The notes: generated by a model from the letters alone, not told the origin. A stretch of 57,421 bases of DNA from Hinthialibacter sp964556895 (GCA_964556895.1 CAZKYC010000020.1:1-57421); one strand, 5' to 3'; numbered from the stretch's first letter, positions 28,522 to 37,600 are shown. Program-made: numbers and translations.

Positions 28522-31500
28522 ATGGAAAAAATAAGCTTTTATATTTCGTTGTTTGTTTTGACAGCGCTAAGCGCCGCCGCTGCGACTGATATCACGGGCG
28601 AGTTGCGCCAATGGCACAAAGTGACACTGACCTTTGACGGCCCTGAAGCCAGCGAACAAAGCGAGCCAAACCCGTTCGTAGACTACCGCCTTCAAGTTGA
28701 ATTCAAACACGCCGGTTCGGGCGAAGTCTTTTCTGTTCCTGGCTATTTCGCCGCAGACGGAGACGCCGCCAACACCGGCGCCGAGAGTGGAAACAAATGG
28801 CGCGTCCATTTCGCCCCCAACAAAACCGGGACATGGAACTATACCGTTTCGTTCCGCAAAGGTGAAAACGTTGCGGTGAGCGACCAGAAAAATCCTGGCG
28901 AGCCTGCTGAGTTTATGAATGGCGAAACGGGAAACCTGGTTATCGCCGAGAGTTTCAAGACCGGACGCGACATGCGCGCCAAAGGCCGCCTTCAATATGT
29001 TGGCGAGCGCTATCTTCGCTTTGAAGGCAATGGTGAATACTTCTTAAAAGCGGGCGCCGACGCTCCTGAAAATTTGTTTGCCTACATGGACTTTGACGGC
29101 GACTTTAAAACCGACGGCCACAAAGACCAATGGATGAAAACCTGGGAACCGCATATCAAAGATTGGAAGCCTGGCGACCCCACCTGGCAGGGCGGCAAAG
29201 GCAAAGGCCTGATCGGCGCGATTAACTATCTCGCCTCAAAAGGCATGAACGTCTTTTCGTTTTTGACATTAAACATTACCGGCGACGACCAGAATGTCTT
29301 CCCCTACACTCACTATGACGAACGCCTTCGCATGGACGTCTCACGGCTCGACCAGTGGGAGATGGTCTTTGAACATGGCGAAAAACGGGGCATGTTCTTA
29401 CACTTCAAGACCCAAGAAGCCGAAAACCAATTGCTTCTCGATAACGGCGATACCGGCGTCGAGCGCAAACTCTATTACCGCGAACTCATCGCCCGCTTCT
29501 CACATCACCTCGCCCTGAATTGGAACCTGGGCGAAGAGAACGGCTCGTGGCACAACATCAAAGGCCAAAGCGCCGAACAACGCCGCGCCATGGCCCAATA
29601 TTTCTATGACAACGACCCTTATCATCACCACATCGTTATTCACAACGGCGAGTGGTATGACGATTTGTTTGGCGACCAGTCAAAACTCACTGGCGCGTCG
29701 CTTCAAACCAATAAGCCCGATTTCAGCCGGGTCTATTCCCAAACCCGTTTATTGATCAAACAATCACAAGAAGCGGGCAAGCCCTGGGCCATCGCCTGTG
29801 ACGAACCCGGCGACGCCCAACATTCGTTAATCACTGACGAAGAAGACCCCAATCACGACAACGCCCGCAAGAACGCGCTGTGGGGCGTCTTTATGGCTGG
29901 CGGGTGGGGAATCGAATGGTATTTCGGTTACAAACATCCACACTCAGACTTAAGCTGCCAAGACTGGCGCACCCGCGACAAAATGTGGGAACAGTCGCGC
30001 TTCGCCTTAGACTTTTTTAAGAACTACGACATCCCCTTCTGGACGATGCGCGCCCAAAACGAACGGTCTCATTCAGACGACTGGGTGTTAGCGAGTGAAT
30101 GGGACGCAAGCCCTTACTACTCCGTTGTGTATACCAAAGACGGCGGCGACTGCGTCGTTGACCTGCCTGCTGGCTCGTTTGACTATGGTTGGTTTAACCC
30201 CCAATCGGGAACCGGCCTGACCGGTTTGGTTAACGCCGGCAGCGTGAGTGGAAAGAAAAATACAAAACTCTCGGCGCCAAATGCCCGTGATTGGGTGTTG
30301 TTAATTGGCCCCAAAGGCCAGTTAAACCCCAAAGACATGGGGCTGGCGCCGTCCACAATTGAGTTGTTCTCAATCTATGACTTTGAGTTTTCAAAAAAGC
30401 CCGGTTACGCACCAGGTTACCGAGACAAAAAAAACAAAGCGCTCGCCATTGATGCGGCCAAATACAAAGACAAGTTTGCCGCTGGCGAGACGACGTTTCC
30501 TGGCCCTTCGGGCAAATATGACGTCGTCATTACGACTATGACTGAGATTGACGGCGAGTCATCCTATGTTTTGATCGTGAATGGAAGAAAAATCGGCGAA
30601 TTTCAAAACCCGGCGACTCAGAATGATTACGCCCAAGCCCAACACCGCTGGAAGAACGTAACCATCAACAACGGCGATGAGATACTGCTTTCGTTTAGCT
30701 CTCATTCGAACGGAAAGGTTCCTGAAGACGGAGCGTTTGCGTTTTCGCGCGGGCGTTGGCGTTCGCTGGCCTTTGTGAAACCAGGGGCCGAGTATGGTCC
30801 CTTTGTCGCTCTTGATCAACAAGTCGAAGCGCCAAAACAGCCCGACCCAGACACGAGTGACTTCACCTTTGACTTTGACCCCAAGTCAGTCAAAAAGGCG
30901 CATGAAGAAACAAACGGTCTGGTCGTCGTAGAAGCCGAGAATTACGCTAAACAATCAAACACCAACATCCGAAAATGGTATAAAACGACCACATCGAACA
31001 CACCTGACGTTCAGCCCGACCCAGACGAAAACCACGCCGCGGGCGCCAGCGGCGGGGCCTATCTTGAGATTCTGCCTGACACCCGCAAGAACCACTCGCA
31101 GAAACTCATCCGCAACGAAAACTTTACTGAAGCCCCCGGCCGCATCGCGGTGTTGTATTACCCAGTCTATATCAATACGCCGGGCCGCTATTTCGTCTGG
31201 GGCCGCGTCTGCCCCACTGGCAGCGAAGACAACGGTCTTCATGTCGGCTTGGATGGTAAATGGCCGTTCAGCGGCACACGTATGCAATGGATATCGCAAA
31301 ACCAAGAATGGCATTGGGACAGTAAAAAACGCACCGAAGAAGTCCACACCGGCGTCCCGTATTTGATCTACCTTGATATCAAAGACCCAGGGCTTCACAC
31401 CATCATGTTCAGTATGCGTGAAGACGGTTTCGAACTCGACAAGTGGTTGATGAGTACTGACAAAGACGTCTTAAACCATCATGACAAAAGTTTGGGGCCG

Positions 31501-31530
31501 CAAGAAAGCTCTCTGAAATCCGTTAATTAG
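28522..31530 (+). CDS. Secreted DUF5060 glycoside-hydrolase-like protein
   Basis: 1002 residues with signal peptide (cleavage near SAAAAT). AGGGAG lies seven bases before the start. DUF5060 beta domain at about 22-120 (GELRQWHKVTLTFDG, GTWNYTVSF), a TIM-barrel-like part at about 170-560 with NWNLGEENGSW (about 334) carrying a plausible acid/base Glu, then two beta domains; the last (about 795-985, VVVEAENYAKQ, GRYFVWGRV) looks carbohydrate-binding. DUF5060 proteins act on plant or algal polysaccharides or glycoproteins. Monocistronic, ending in a terminator at 31554. Confidence 0.82.
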   Translation: MEKISFYISLFVLTALSAAAATDITGELRQWHKVTLTFDGPEASEQSEPNPFVDYRLQVEFKHAGSGEVFSVPGYFAADGDAANTGAESGNKWRVHFAPNKTGTWNYTVSFRKGENVAVSDQKNPGEPAEFMNGETGNLVIAESFKTGRDMRAKGRLQYVGERYLRFEGNGEYFLKAGADAPENLFAYMDFDGDFKTDGHKDQWMKTWEPHIKDWKPGDPTWQGGKGKGLIGAINYLASKGMNVFSFLTLNITGDDQNVFPYTHYDERLRMDVSRLDQWEMVFEHGEKRGMFLHFKTQEAENQLLLDNGDTGVERKLYYRELIARFSHHLALNWNLGEENGSWHNIKGQSAEQRRAMAQYFYDNDPYHHHIVIHNGEWYDDLFGDQSKLTGASLQTNKPDFSRVYSQTRLLIKQSQEAGKPWAIACDEPGDAQHSLITDEEDPNHDNARKNALWGVFMAGGWGIEWYFGYKHPHSDLSCQDWRTRDKMWEQSRFALDFFKNYDIPFWTMRAQNERSHSDDWVLASEWDASPYYSVVYTKDGGDCVVDLPAGSFDYGWFNPQSGTGLTGLVNAGSVSGKKNTKLSAPNARDWVLLIGPKGQLNPKDMGLAPSTIELFSIYDFEFSKKPGYAPGYRDKKNKALAIDAAKYKDKFAAGETTFPGPSGKYDVVITTMTEIDGESSYVLIVNGRKIGEFQNPATQNDYAQAQHRWKNVTINNGDEILLSFSSHSNGKVPEDGAFAFSRGRWRSLAFVKPGAEYGPFVALDQQVEAPKQPDPDTSDFTFDFDPKSVKKAHEETNGLVVVEAENYAKQSNTNIRKWYKTTTSNTPDVQPDPDENHAAGASGGAYLEILPDTRKNHSQKLIRNENFTEAPGRIAVLYYPVYINTPGRYFVWGRVCPTGSEDNGLHVGLDGKWPFSGTRMQWISQNQEWHWDSKKRTEEVHTGVPYLIYLDIKDPGLHTIMFSMREDGFELDKWLMSTDKDVLNHHDKSLGPQESSLKSVN

Positions 31531-31553
31531 ATATTCATTCAATTTCTAATACG

Positions 31554-31585
31554 AATCCACTCACAGCCGTGCGTGGATTTTTTTT
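31554..31585 (+). terminator. Rho-independent terminator
   Basis: AATCCAC and GTGGATT pair, extended by CAC/GTG inside, followed by a run of eight T residues. Placed 24 bases after the stop of the DUF5060 gene. Confidence 0.85.
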
Positions 31586-31587
31586 GT

Positions 31588-31614
31588 TTGAGAAAGTATT
31601 TTCATTAGTATACT
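31588..31614 (+). promoter_or_regulatory. Promoter placed for a leaderless transcript
   Basis: TTGAGA (31588-31593), 15-base spacer, TATACT (31609-31614). Transcription would begin about seven bases downstream, at or next to the ATG at 31621, and no ribosome-binding site is visible. Confidence 0.55.
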
Positions 31615-31620
31615 AAGTTT

Positions 31621-33063
31621 ATGAATAAAACAGATCCACTCATATTACTCACGGGCGCGACTGGTTACATCGGCGGGCGCTTGTTGCCACTGCTGTCAGA
31701 GCGCGGGTATCGTGTGCGTTGCTTGACCCGCCGCCCTGTGGCGATGCAGTCGCGCGAGTATCAAGGCGTTGAAGTCGCTGAGGGCAATGTCTTAGACCGT
31801 GGTTCTCTCATTCAGGCGATGAAGGGCGTCGATGCGGCCTACTATCTGGTCCATTCGATGGGGTCGCGAAAAAAGTTCGAAGAAGAAGATCGCGCCGCGG
31901 CCCACAATTTCTCAGAGGCCGCCAAAGCCGCCGGCGTAAAACGCATCATCTATCTGGGTGGATTAGGCAGCGCGGAGCACAACTTGTCTTTGCATCTAAA
32001 ATCCCGCCATGAAACGGGTCGCATATTAAGCGAATCGGGCGTATCTACCATCGAATTCCGCGCGTCGGTCGTGATTGGTTCGGGCAGTCTGTCATTCGAA
32101 ATGGTTCGCGCGCTGACCGAGCGGCTGCCTGTGTTGATTACGCCGCGTTGGGTGTCTGTGCCAACTCAGCCGATTGCCGTGAATGACATACTCGCCTACT
32201 TGCTCGAAGCGTTGGATGTCGAGTGCGACGGATCTCGCGTCTACGAAATTGGCGGGGCGGATGTGGTTTCCTACGGCGACTTAATGCGTGAATACGCCAA
32301 TCAGCGCGGCTTGAAACGGCTCATGGTTCCAGTGCCTGTGTTGACTCCGACCCTGTCGAGCCTTTGGCTGGGGTTGGTGACGCCCGTCTATGCGCGCATT
32401 GGCAGAAAACTCATCGACAGTATCCGTAACCCGACCGTGGTGAATGACGCCTCCGCCCTTTCTGATTTTTCGGTCAAACCGATTGGCGTTAAACAGGCCG
32501 TCGCCGCCGCCCTTCAAAATGAAGACCACCGTTTCGCCCAGACGCGTTGGTCTGATGCGCTTTCGAGTGTGGGGCGCCAGCGAGATTGGGGTGGCGTCCG
32601 GTTTGGATCGCGCATCATTGATTCCCGCTCAATGGTTGTCGACGCTTCGCCTCACGACGCCTTTCTGCCCATTGAGCGAATCGGCGGCGCCAACGGCTGG
32701 TATTACGGCACCTTTTTATGGCGCATCCGGGGTTGGATTGACCTGGTAGTCGGCGGCGCCGGGCTGCGGCGTGGGCGCCGCGACCCAAACCATGTGTCAG
32801 TCGGCGACACGCTCGATTTTTGGCGCGTCGAAGCGATTGAGCCGGGCCGTTTGTTGCGGCTTTATGCTGAAATGAAAGTACCCGGTAGGGCCTGGCTGCA
32901 GTTTGAAGTCGAACCGAACGAAGAAGGAAGCGTCATTCGCCAGACGGCCATGTTTGACCCGATGGGGCTGCCAGGCTTGTTGTATTGGTATGCGCTATAT
33001 CCCATCCACCAGATAGTTTTCGCTGGCATGTTGCGAGAAGTCGCCCGCCGCGCCGTTAACTAG
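31621..33063 (+). CDS. SDR family oxidoreductase with DUF2867 domain
   Basis: 480 residues. Atypical short-chain dehydrogenase/NmrA-like N terminus with TGATGYIGGRLL (about 11-22) and YYLVHSMGS near 78; the last 150 residues (from about 320, WYYGTFLWRIRGWID) match DUF2867. Such proteins are cytosolic, NAD(P)-binding and functionally undefined. Stands alone between a terminator and a 700-base gap; its start appears leaderless. Confidence 0.85.
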   Translation: MNKTDPLILLTGATGYIGGRLLPLLSERGYRVRCLTRRPVAMQSREYQGVEVAEGNVLDRGSLIQAMKGVDAAYYLVHSMGSRKKFEEEDRAAAHNFSEAAKAAGVKRIIYLGGLGSAEHNLSLHLKSRHETGRILSESGVSTIEFRASVVIGSGSLSFEMVRALTERLPVLITPRWVSVPTQPIAVNDILAYLLEALDVECDGSRVYEIGGADVVSYGDLMREYANQRGLKRLMVPVPVLTPTLSSLWLGLVTPVYARIGRKLIDSIRNPTVVNDASALSDFSVKPIGVKQAVAAALQNEDHRFAQTRWSDALSSVGRQRDWGGVRFGSRIIDSRSMVVDASPHDAFLPIERIGGANGWYYGTFLWRIRGWIDLVVGGAGLRRGRRDPNHVSVGDTLDFWRVEAIEPGRLLRLYAEMKVPGRAWLQFEVEPNEEGSVIRQTAMFDPMGLPGLLYWYALYPIHQIVFAGMLREVARRAVN

Positions 33064-33108
33064 TTCGCGTCTTTACTCTTGTATGCTCAAATGATGCGTT
33101 GAGCGTGA

Positions 33109-33372
33109 ACACGAACAGATTTCCTCATTCAATCCCGCCCTGTTATCGAACGAAAATGCGCGCGCAAAAAATATCGGCGACAACGCTTACGCCATCACTT
33201 AAATGTTGCAACCAATATTTGTCTTGTTGTAAGACCACCAAAGAATGGTGAGGTGTACATCCGCTCCAACCATCCAGACTACGCCATGCCCGACCCCGAA
33301 GAAATAACTAAAAACGGCTCATCCGGGAATTGGATACTGAATAAAAATTTCCAGACACGATCTCAAGGATGA
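33109..33372 (+). pseudogene. Possible coding remnant without a start codon
   Basis: A plus-strand frame stays open for 87 codons from after a TGA at 33106-33108 to a TGA at 33370-33372 but has no ATG. The part around 33232-33330 (motifs GEVYIRSNHPDYAMPDPEE) has protein-like composition. I do not recognise a family. It ends 20 bases before repeat B4. Confidence 0.2.
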
Positions 33373-33391
33373 TTTTTTTATCGTTATATTT

Positions 33392-33467
33392 GGCATGGGT
33401 ACAACTCTGCTCGCTTCGGCGCTGCTCCGCTTTGTTGCACAGGCGCTTACAGAGTTGCACCCATGCC
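33392..33467 (+). repeat. Palindromic repeat family B, copy B4
   Basis: Arms GGCATGGGTACAACTCT and AGAGTTGCACCCATGCC (one G/T-type mismatch). Inner landmarks GCTCGCTTCGGCGCTGCTCC and CACAGGCGCTT. Joined directly to the conserved tail at 33468-33562, making a composite unit of about 171 bp. Confidence 0.93.
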
Positions 33468-33562
33468 TGAGTTGGATTGTCTATTATTGATAGGACGAAT
33501 ATCGTTTTTTGACCAAATTCCAGGTCATCCAGCAAGGGAAGTACTCAAATATCGGAAGAACC
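33468..33562 (+). repeat. Composite-repeat tail (copy 2, complete)
   Basis: From TGAGTTGGATTGTC to GGAAGAACC. The last 54 bases are identical to 1-54 and to the minus-strand copy at 57296-57349; the first part matches the 57350-57391 copy with three substitutions and one T-run length change. Noncoding. Confidence 0.93.
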
Positions 33563-33630
33563 TTAAAAACCATCTCAACAACCCATATTTTTTTTAGCGA
33601 TAGTCTAACTAACGTAATAAGCATTTTTTT

Positions 33631-33659
33631 TTGGCAGTCAGGGTTATTTTGAGTAAAAT
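33631..33659 (+). promoter_or_regulatory. Strong sigma-70 promoter of the FAS1 gene
   Basis: TTGGCA (33631-33636), 17-base spacer, TAAAAT (33654-33659). Predicted transcription start is near 33666, giving a leader of about 100 bases. Confidence 0.65.
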
Positions 33660-33663
33660 AGAA

Positions 33664-33681
33664 TGAACGTTAAAACGTTCA
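33664..33681. promoter_or_regulatory. Perfect palindromic operator candidate
   Basis: TGAACGTTAAAACGTTCA: eight-base arms around AA, no mismatch. It covers the predicted start of transcription from the promoter at 33631-33659, the classical place for a repressor. Confidence 0.6.
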
Positions 33682-33767
33682 GGCATGCTCAAGTTCTACA
33701 TTTCTTGTCAGCGCGCGCACGAAAAGGAGAATTTGAGCATCCTAAATCCTAATCCTCGAGGTACAAA

Positions 33768-34700
33768 ATGAAGATACTCAAACCAGTTTTACTAGTGTTA
33801 CTTGCTGTCGGCTTAATGGTTCTACCAAATTACATATTCTCACAAGAATTGGATATCGTTGACACTGCCGCCAGCATTGATCGCTTCTCTACATTAGTAG
33901 CCGCAGTTGGAGCGGCGGATTTAGTCGATGTGTTGAAAAGCGAAGGCCCCTTCACGGTATTCGCCCCTAATGATGACGCATTCGCGAAACTGCCCGCAGG
34001 GACTTTAGACTCGTTGTTACTCCCCGAAAACAAAAATCAGTTGATCAATATATTGACTTACCATGTTGTACCTGGCCGCCTACTCGCAGCGGATGTTATT
34101 GGATTGACGAACGCAAAATCTGCAACAGCGAACCAACAATTAGTTTCGTTTTCTATAGTTGAAAGCCAGGCTAAGGTCGATAACGCCAACATCATCACAA
34201 CAGATGTTTTGACCACCAACGGCGTCATTCACGAGATTGACAGCGTCATCTTTCCCGCTGAGCGTAATGACATTGTCGACACCGCGGTTGGCGCAGGGAC
34301 ATTCAACACATTAGTCGCAGCCGTCGAAGCGGCTGGGCTTGTTGACACCCTGAAGGGAGAGGACTTACTGACAGTGTTTGCCCCCACTGATGAGGCGTTT
34401 GCGAAATTGCCTGATGGAACTGTTGAATCGCTTCTGCTGCCAGAAAACATTGATCAATTGGTTGCGATTCTCACTTACCATGTGGTCGCAGGCAAAGTCA
34501 TTGCTTCAGAAGTCGTGAATCTTGATAGCGCGACGACCCTAAATGGCGCCAGTATTAACGTTGAAGTGGTCGAAGGGGCCGTAACTCTCAACAGCGCCAA
34601 TGTCACTGCGGTAGATATTGATACGTCAAATGGCGTCATTCATGTCATCGACGCTGTTCTGCTGCCGCCGTCGAATGTAACCAATTTTGATTTGTACTAG
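33768..34700 (+). CDS. Secreted protein with two fasciclin (FAS1) domains
   Basis: 310 residues, signal peptide ending near YIFSQE, start with GAGG seven bases upstream. Two FAS1 repeats (about 28-160 and 165-300), each with the H1 motif (FTVFAPNDDAFAKLP and LTVFAPTDEAFAKLP) and the H2 motif (NGVIHEIDSVIFP and NGVIHVIDAVLLP). FAS1 proteins mediate adhesion or matrix binding at the cell surface. Own promoter, operator and terminator make it an independent, regulated unit. Confidence 0.93.
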   Translation: MKILKPVLLVLLAVGLMVLPNYIFSQELDIVDTAASIDRFSTLVAAVGAADLVDVLKSEGPFTVFAPNDDAFAKLPAGTLDSLLLPENKNQLINILTYHVVPGRLLAADVIGLTNAKSATANQQLVSFSIVESQAKVDNANIITTDVLTTNGVIHEIDSVIFPAERNDIVDTAVGAGTFNTLVAAVEAAGLVDTLKGEDLLTVFAPTDEAFAKLPDGTVESLLLPENIDQLVAILTYHVVAGKVIASEVVNLDSATTLNGASINVEVVEGAVTLNSANVTAVDIDTSNGVIHVIDAVLLPPSNVTNFDLY

Positions 34701-34721
34701 TACTAATCAGCCGAAAAAACC

Positions 34722-34760
34722 AACGGAGAAGGCGAGAGCGCCTTCTCCGTTATTCGGTTT
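34722..34760 (+). terminator. Rho-independent terminator after the FAS1 gene
   Basis: Perfect 13-base stem AACGGAGAAGGCG with four-base loop AGAG, followed by TTATTCGGTTTT. Outer bases (CCGAA/TTCGG, AAAACC/GGTTTT) can extend the stem. Confidence 0.88.
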
Positions 34761-34828
34761 TCAATTTTCAGTCTCACAATTTTCTAATGATAATACCTGT
34801 ATTATTTTCAAAAAAGGGAGAAACGGCG

Positions 34829-35938
34829 ATGAGAAAAAAAATGGCAGCGGCGTTGTTTATCTTTATCGTATTAGCGGTTGTTTCAGTTCAAATACATTCC
34901 GCAGAATTGAAAACTCAAAACGTCATCCTCATAACCGCTGACGGCCTACGTATACAAGAGCTGTTTGGCGGGTTAGACTCCATCCTGCTTGACAACAAAG
35001 ACATGTCGGGAATCGAAAACGAAGAGCAACTCAAAACAAAATACTGGCGCCAAACCCCCGAGCAACGCCGCGAGGCGCTGATGCCGTTCTTTTGGACCAC
35101 CATCGCTCAACAAGGCGTGATTTTAGGAAACCAGTCTTTAGGCAGTATAGTGAAAGTCAAAAACCCCCATCTGTTTTCATACCCCGGTTATGCGGAAATA
35201 TTGACGGGAACGCCGCGTCCAGAAATCGACAGCAATGACCCGATCCAAAATCCGCATATCACAGTGTTAGATTACGCAAAAAAGAAACTCAACCTAAACG
35301 AGAAGCAGGTCGCGGTCTTCGCGTCATGGAGCGTGTTCAATGCTATCGCGACCCACAATAAAGATTCATTCATCATTAACGCAGGCTTTGAAGCGTTGCC
35401 GGATTCGGTGTTGACAGACTCAATGAAGACAATCAATCAACAACAATTTGATCTACTCACGCCGTGGGACACGGTTCGCCATGACGTGGTCACAGCCGAA
35501 TTGTCTCTGGCTTATTTGAAAGAACATCAGCCCCGCGTTCTTTATGTTGCGCTGGGCGAAACCGACGACTGGGGCCATGAGCGCCGCTATGACCGCGTAT
35601 TGGATATGGCGTATTATTTTGACCAGTATGTAAAGCGCGTCTGGCAGACAGTCCAATCAATGGACGGCTATCGCGACAAGACCACTCTCATCATGGCTAC
35701 TGACCACGGGCGCGGCGTGAAGCCTGAAGACTGGGTGCATCACAATCCAAAATACCCCGGTTCTGATGATATCTGGATTGCCGCCCTCGGCCCGGACACG
35801 CAGCCAAATGGCGTATTGAAGAACACACCTGACTATTTTCTGGCGAACATCTCCGCGACCCTGTTGAAATTTCTCGGGTTGGATTTCAAAGACTATAACC
35901 CCAATGCATTTGGGCCGGTGCAAGAAGCGTTTAAGTGA
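34829..35938 (+). CDS. Secreted alkaline-phosphatase-superfamily protein
   Basis: 369 residues; start 34829 has AGGGAG eight bases upstream and gives a signal peptide (MRKKMAAALFIFIVL). Metal-site motifs of the phosphatase/phosphodiesterase/sulfatase superfamily: VILITADGLR near 29 and TDHGRG near 295; ALGETDDWGHERRYD near 245 also fits. There is no CxPxR sulfatase motif; the nucleophile position (SYPGYAEILTG) suggests Ser/Thr-type chemistry, hence phosphodiesterase or phosphatase. Convergent with the photolyase gene, nine bases apart. Confidence 0.78.
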   Translation: MRKKMAAALFIFIVLAVVSVQIHSAELKTQNVILITADGLRIQELFGGLDSILLDNKDMSGIENEEQLKTKYWRQTPEQRREALMPFFWTTIAQQGVILGNQSLGSIVKVKNPHLFSYPGYAEILTGTPRPEIDSNDPIQNPHITVLDYAKKKLNLNEKQVAVFASWSVFNAIATHNKDSFIINAGFEALPDSVLTDSMKTINQQQFDLLTPWDTVRHDVVTAELSLAYLKEHQPRVLYVALGETDDWGHERRYDRVLDMAYYFDQYVKRVWQTVQSMDGYRDKTTLIMATDHGRGVKPEDWVHHNPKYPGSDDIWIAALGPDTQPNGVLKNTPDYFLANISATLLKFLGLDFKDYNPNAFGPVQEAFK

Positions 35939-35946
35939 ATAGAAAC

Positions 35947-37503
35947 TTATTTAGTCAGAATTGCGTTTCGAAACGATTTCGCCTGCGTTTTGATGTCTTT
36001 CTTCTTTTGTTCGCTAAGGCGGTTGAGATTTCTGACTTGCAGGCTCATGCGCTGGTTGTTTGACAGTTCGTTCTCATGGCGCATGAGAAAATCCCAATAC
36101 AAGGTTGTGAACGGGCAGGCGTCTTCACCAATCGATTCAGCCGGATTGTACTTGCAGTTTTGACAATAATTACTCATGCGTTGAATATACTTGCCCGTTG
36201 CGGCGTAGGGTTTTGACGCCATAAGACCGCCGTCAGCGAACTGAGACATGCCCAAGGTATTGGGCAATTCGACCCACTCGACCGCGTCGACATAAACCGC
36301 CAAATACCATTCGTGCACCTCTTTGGGATTCACGCCATACAACTGGGCGAACAGGCCCGTGACCATCAGCCGTTGAATATGGTGGGCGTAGCCATGCTCT
36401 AGAGTTTGCGAAATGGTTTGCTGAAGGCATTGCATGTCTGTCTTGCCCGTCCAATAAAACTCTGGCAGCGAATGGTCGGCTTTGAGTGCATTTTTTTTAC
36501 TATAATCAGGCATAAACAGCCAATAAATTCCCCTGACATATTCGCGCCAGCCTAACACTTGGCGAATGAAGCCTTCAACCGAAGCCAGCGACACCTTGTT
36601 TTTTTTGTAAGCGGTTTCGGCGGCGGATATCACATCACGCGGATCCAGTAGTTTGAGGTTTAGGCTCGATGATAAGCGAGAGTGATACAAAAACGGTTCG
36701 TTCGTCCATAGCGCGTCTTGATAGTCGCCAAAATTAGGCAGGCGGTTCTTGATAAAATCGTCAAGCGCTTGTTTCGCTTGGTCGTGCGTCACCGGATAAT
36801 CAAATGAGTCAAGCGAACCTGGATGACCAGCGAATGTTTCATTGACCAATTTGATGACTTCTTTGGTGATTTTGTCTGGCTTAAACGAGCGCGGGGCAGA
36901 GACGCGGCCTGGGCCTGATTTGCCAAATGATTTGCGGTTTTGTTGGTCATAGTTCCACTCGCCGCCTTCGGGTCCTTCGCCATCCATCAGCACATTGATT
37001 TTCCGCCTGAGTTCGCGATAGAAATATTCAAGCCGCAACTGTTTACGGCCTTTGGCGTGTTTTTTAAATTCGTCAATCGAACAAATAAAGTGACGGTCAG
37101 GCCGGATATCGACCTCCACCTTGCGGGCTTTCGCAATTTTCGTCAGCGCGTCTTGAACGCGCCATTCGCCTGGTTCGGTAAAGACAATTGTATCTGGCTT
37201 GAAGACGTCTAGGGCTTTGTCGAGTTCTTTGTTGAGCGAGTCGGTTGTTTTGGGGTCGTCTAATGAGTGGTAGTCTACCCGATAATTCTGTGTCTCAAGT
37301 TCTTGTTTGAAATGCCTCATCGCGCTGAGAAACAAAACAATTCGCGCTTTATGAGACCAGACATGGGTCGATTCTTGGCTGGCCTCAGCCATCCACACCC
37401 TATCGTTTTCTTTATCAAACTCGTCGAATGCGGACGAGCCGATGTTTAGCTGGTCGCCGAGAATGACGATGAGGTTGCGGGTGGACCTTTCGGTTGAAGA
37501 CAT
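35947..37503 (-). CDS. FeS-type (6-4) photolyase/cryptochrome (PhrB-like)
   Basis: 518 residues, matching the FeS-BCP/CryPro class. N-terminal photolyase-related domain begins NLIVILGDQLN. FAD-binding half includes GWREYVRGIYW and NTLGMSQFADGG. Cysteines near 357 (MQCLQQ), 442, 445 (YCQNCKY) and 461 (DACPF) match the four ligands of the 4Fe-4S cluster in bacterial (6-4) photolyases. It repairs UV (6-4) photoproducts using blue light. Divergent from the esterase gene, with an 11-bp inverted repeat in between. Confidence 0.93.
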   Translation of the reverse strand: MSSTERSTRNLIVILGDQLNIGSSAFDEFDKENDRVWMAEASQESTHVWSHKARIVLFLSAMRHFKQELETQNYRVDYHSLDDPKTTDSLNKELDKALDVFKPDTIVFTEPGEWRVQDALTKIAKARKVEVDIRPDRHFICSIDEFKKHAKGRKQLRLEYFYRELRRKINVLMDGEGPEGGEWNYDQQNRKSFGKSGPGRVSAPRSFKPDKITKEVIKLVNETFAGHPGSLDSFDYPVTHDQAKQALDDFIKNRLPNFGDYQDALWTNEPFLYHSRLSSSLNLKLLDPRDVISAAETAYKKNKVSLASVEGFIRQVLGWREYVRGIYWLFMPDYSKKNALKADHSLPEFYWTGKTDMQCLQQTISQTLEHGYAHHIQRLMVTGLFAQLYGVNPKEVHEWYLAVYVDAVEWVELPNTLGMSQFADGGLMASKPYAATGKYIQRMSNYCQNCKYNPAESIGEDACPFTTLYWDFLMRHENELSNNQRMSLQVRNLNRLSEQKKKDIKTQAKSFRNAILTK

Positions 37504-37533
37504 GATTGGACGTTTTCTTTGAGAAATTTCTGT

Positions 37534-37573
37534 ATTATTATTGTACCAACGTAGACGTGCTCACAATAATAAT
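37534..37573. promoter_or_regulatory. 11-bp perfect inverted repeat in divergent intergenic region
   Basis: ATTATTATTGT (37534-37544) and ACAATAATAAT (37563-37573) with an 18-base spacer, centred between the photolyase and esterase start codons. Placement suggests an operator or shared regulatory site; AT richness makes chance less unlikely. Confidence 0.45.
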
Positions 37574-37600
37574 TGCTATTTTTTACGTCGGGGGATGGAT

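Noticed and set aside
33308..33535. Minus-strand 75-codon frame
   Set aside because: Lies across palindrome B4 and its tail; no ribosome site or family resemblance.
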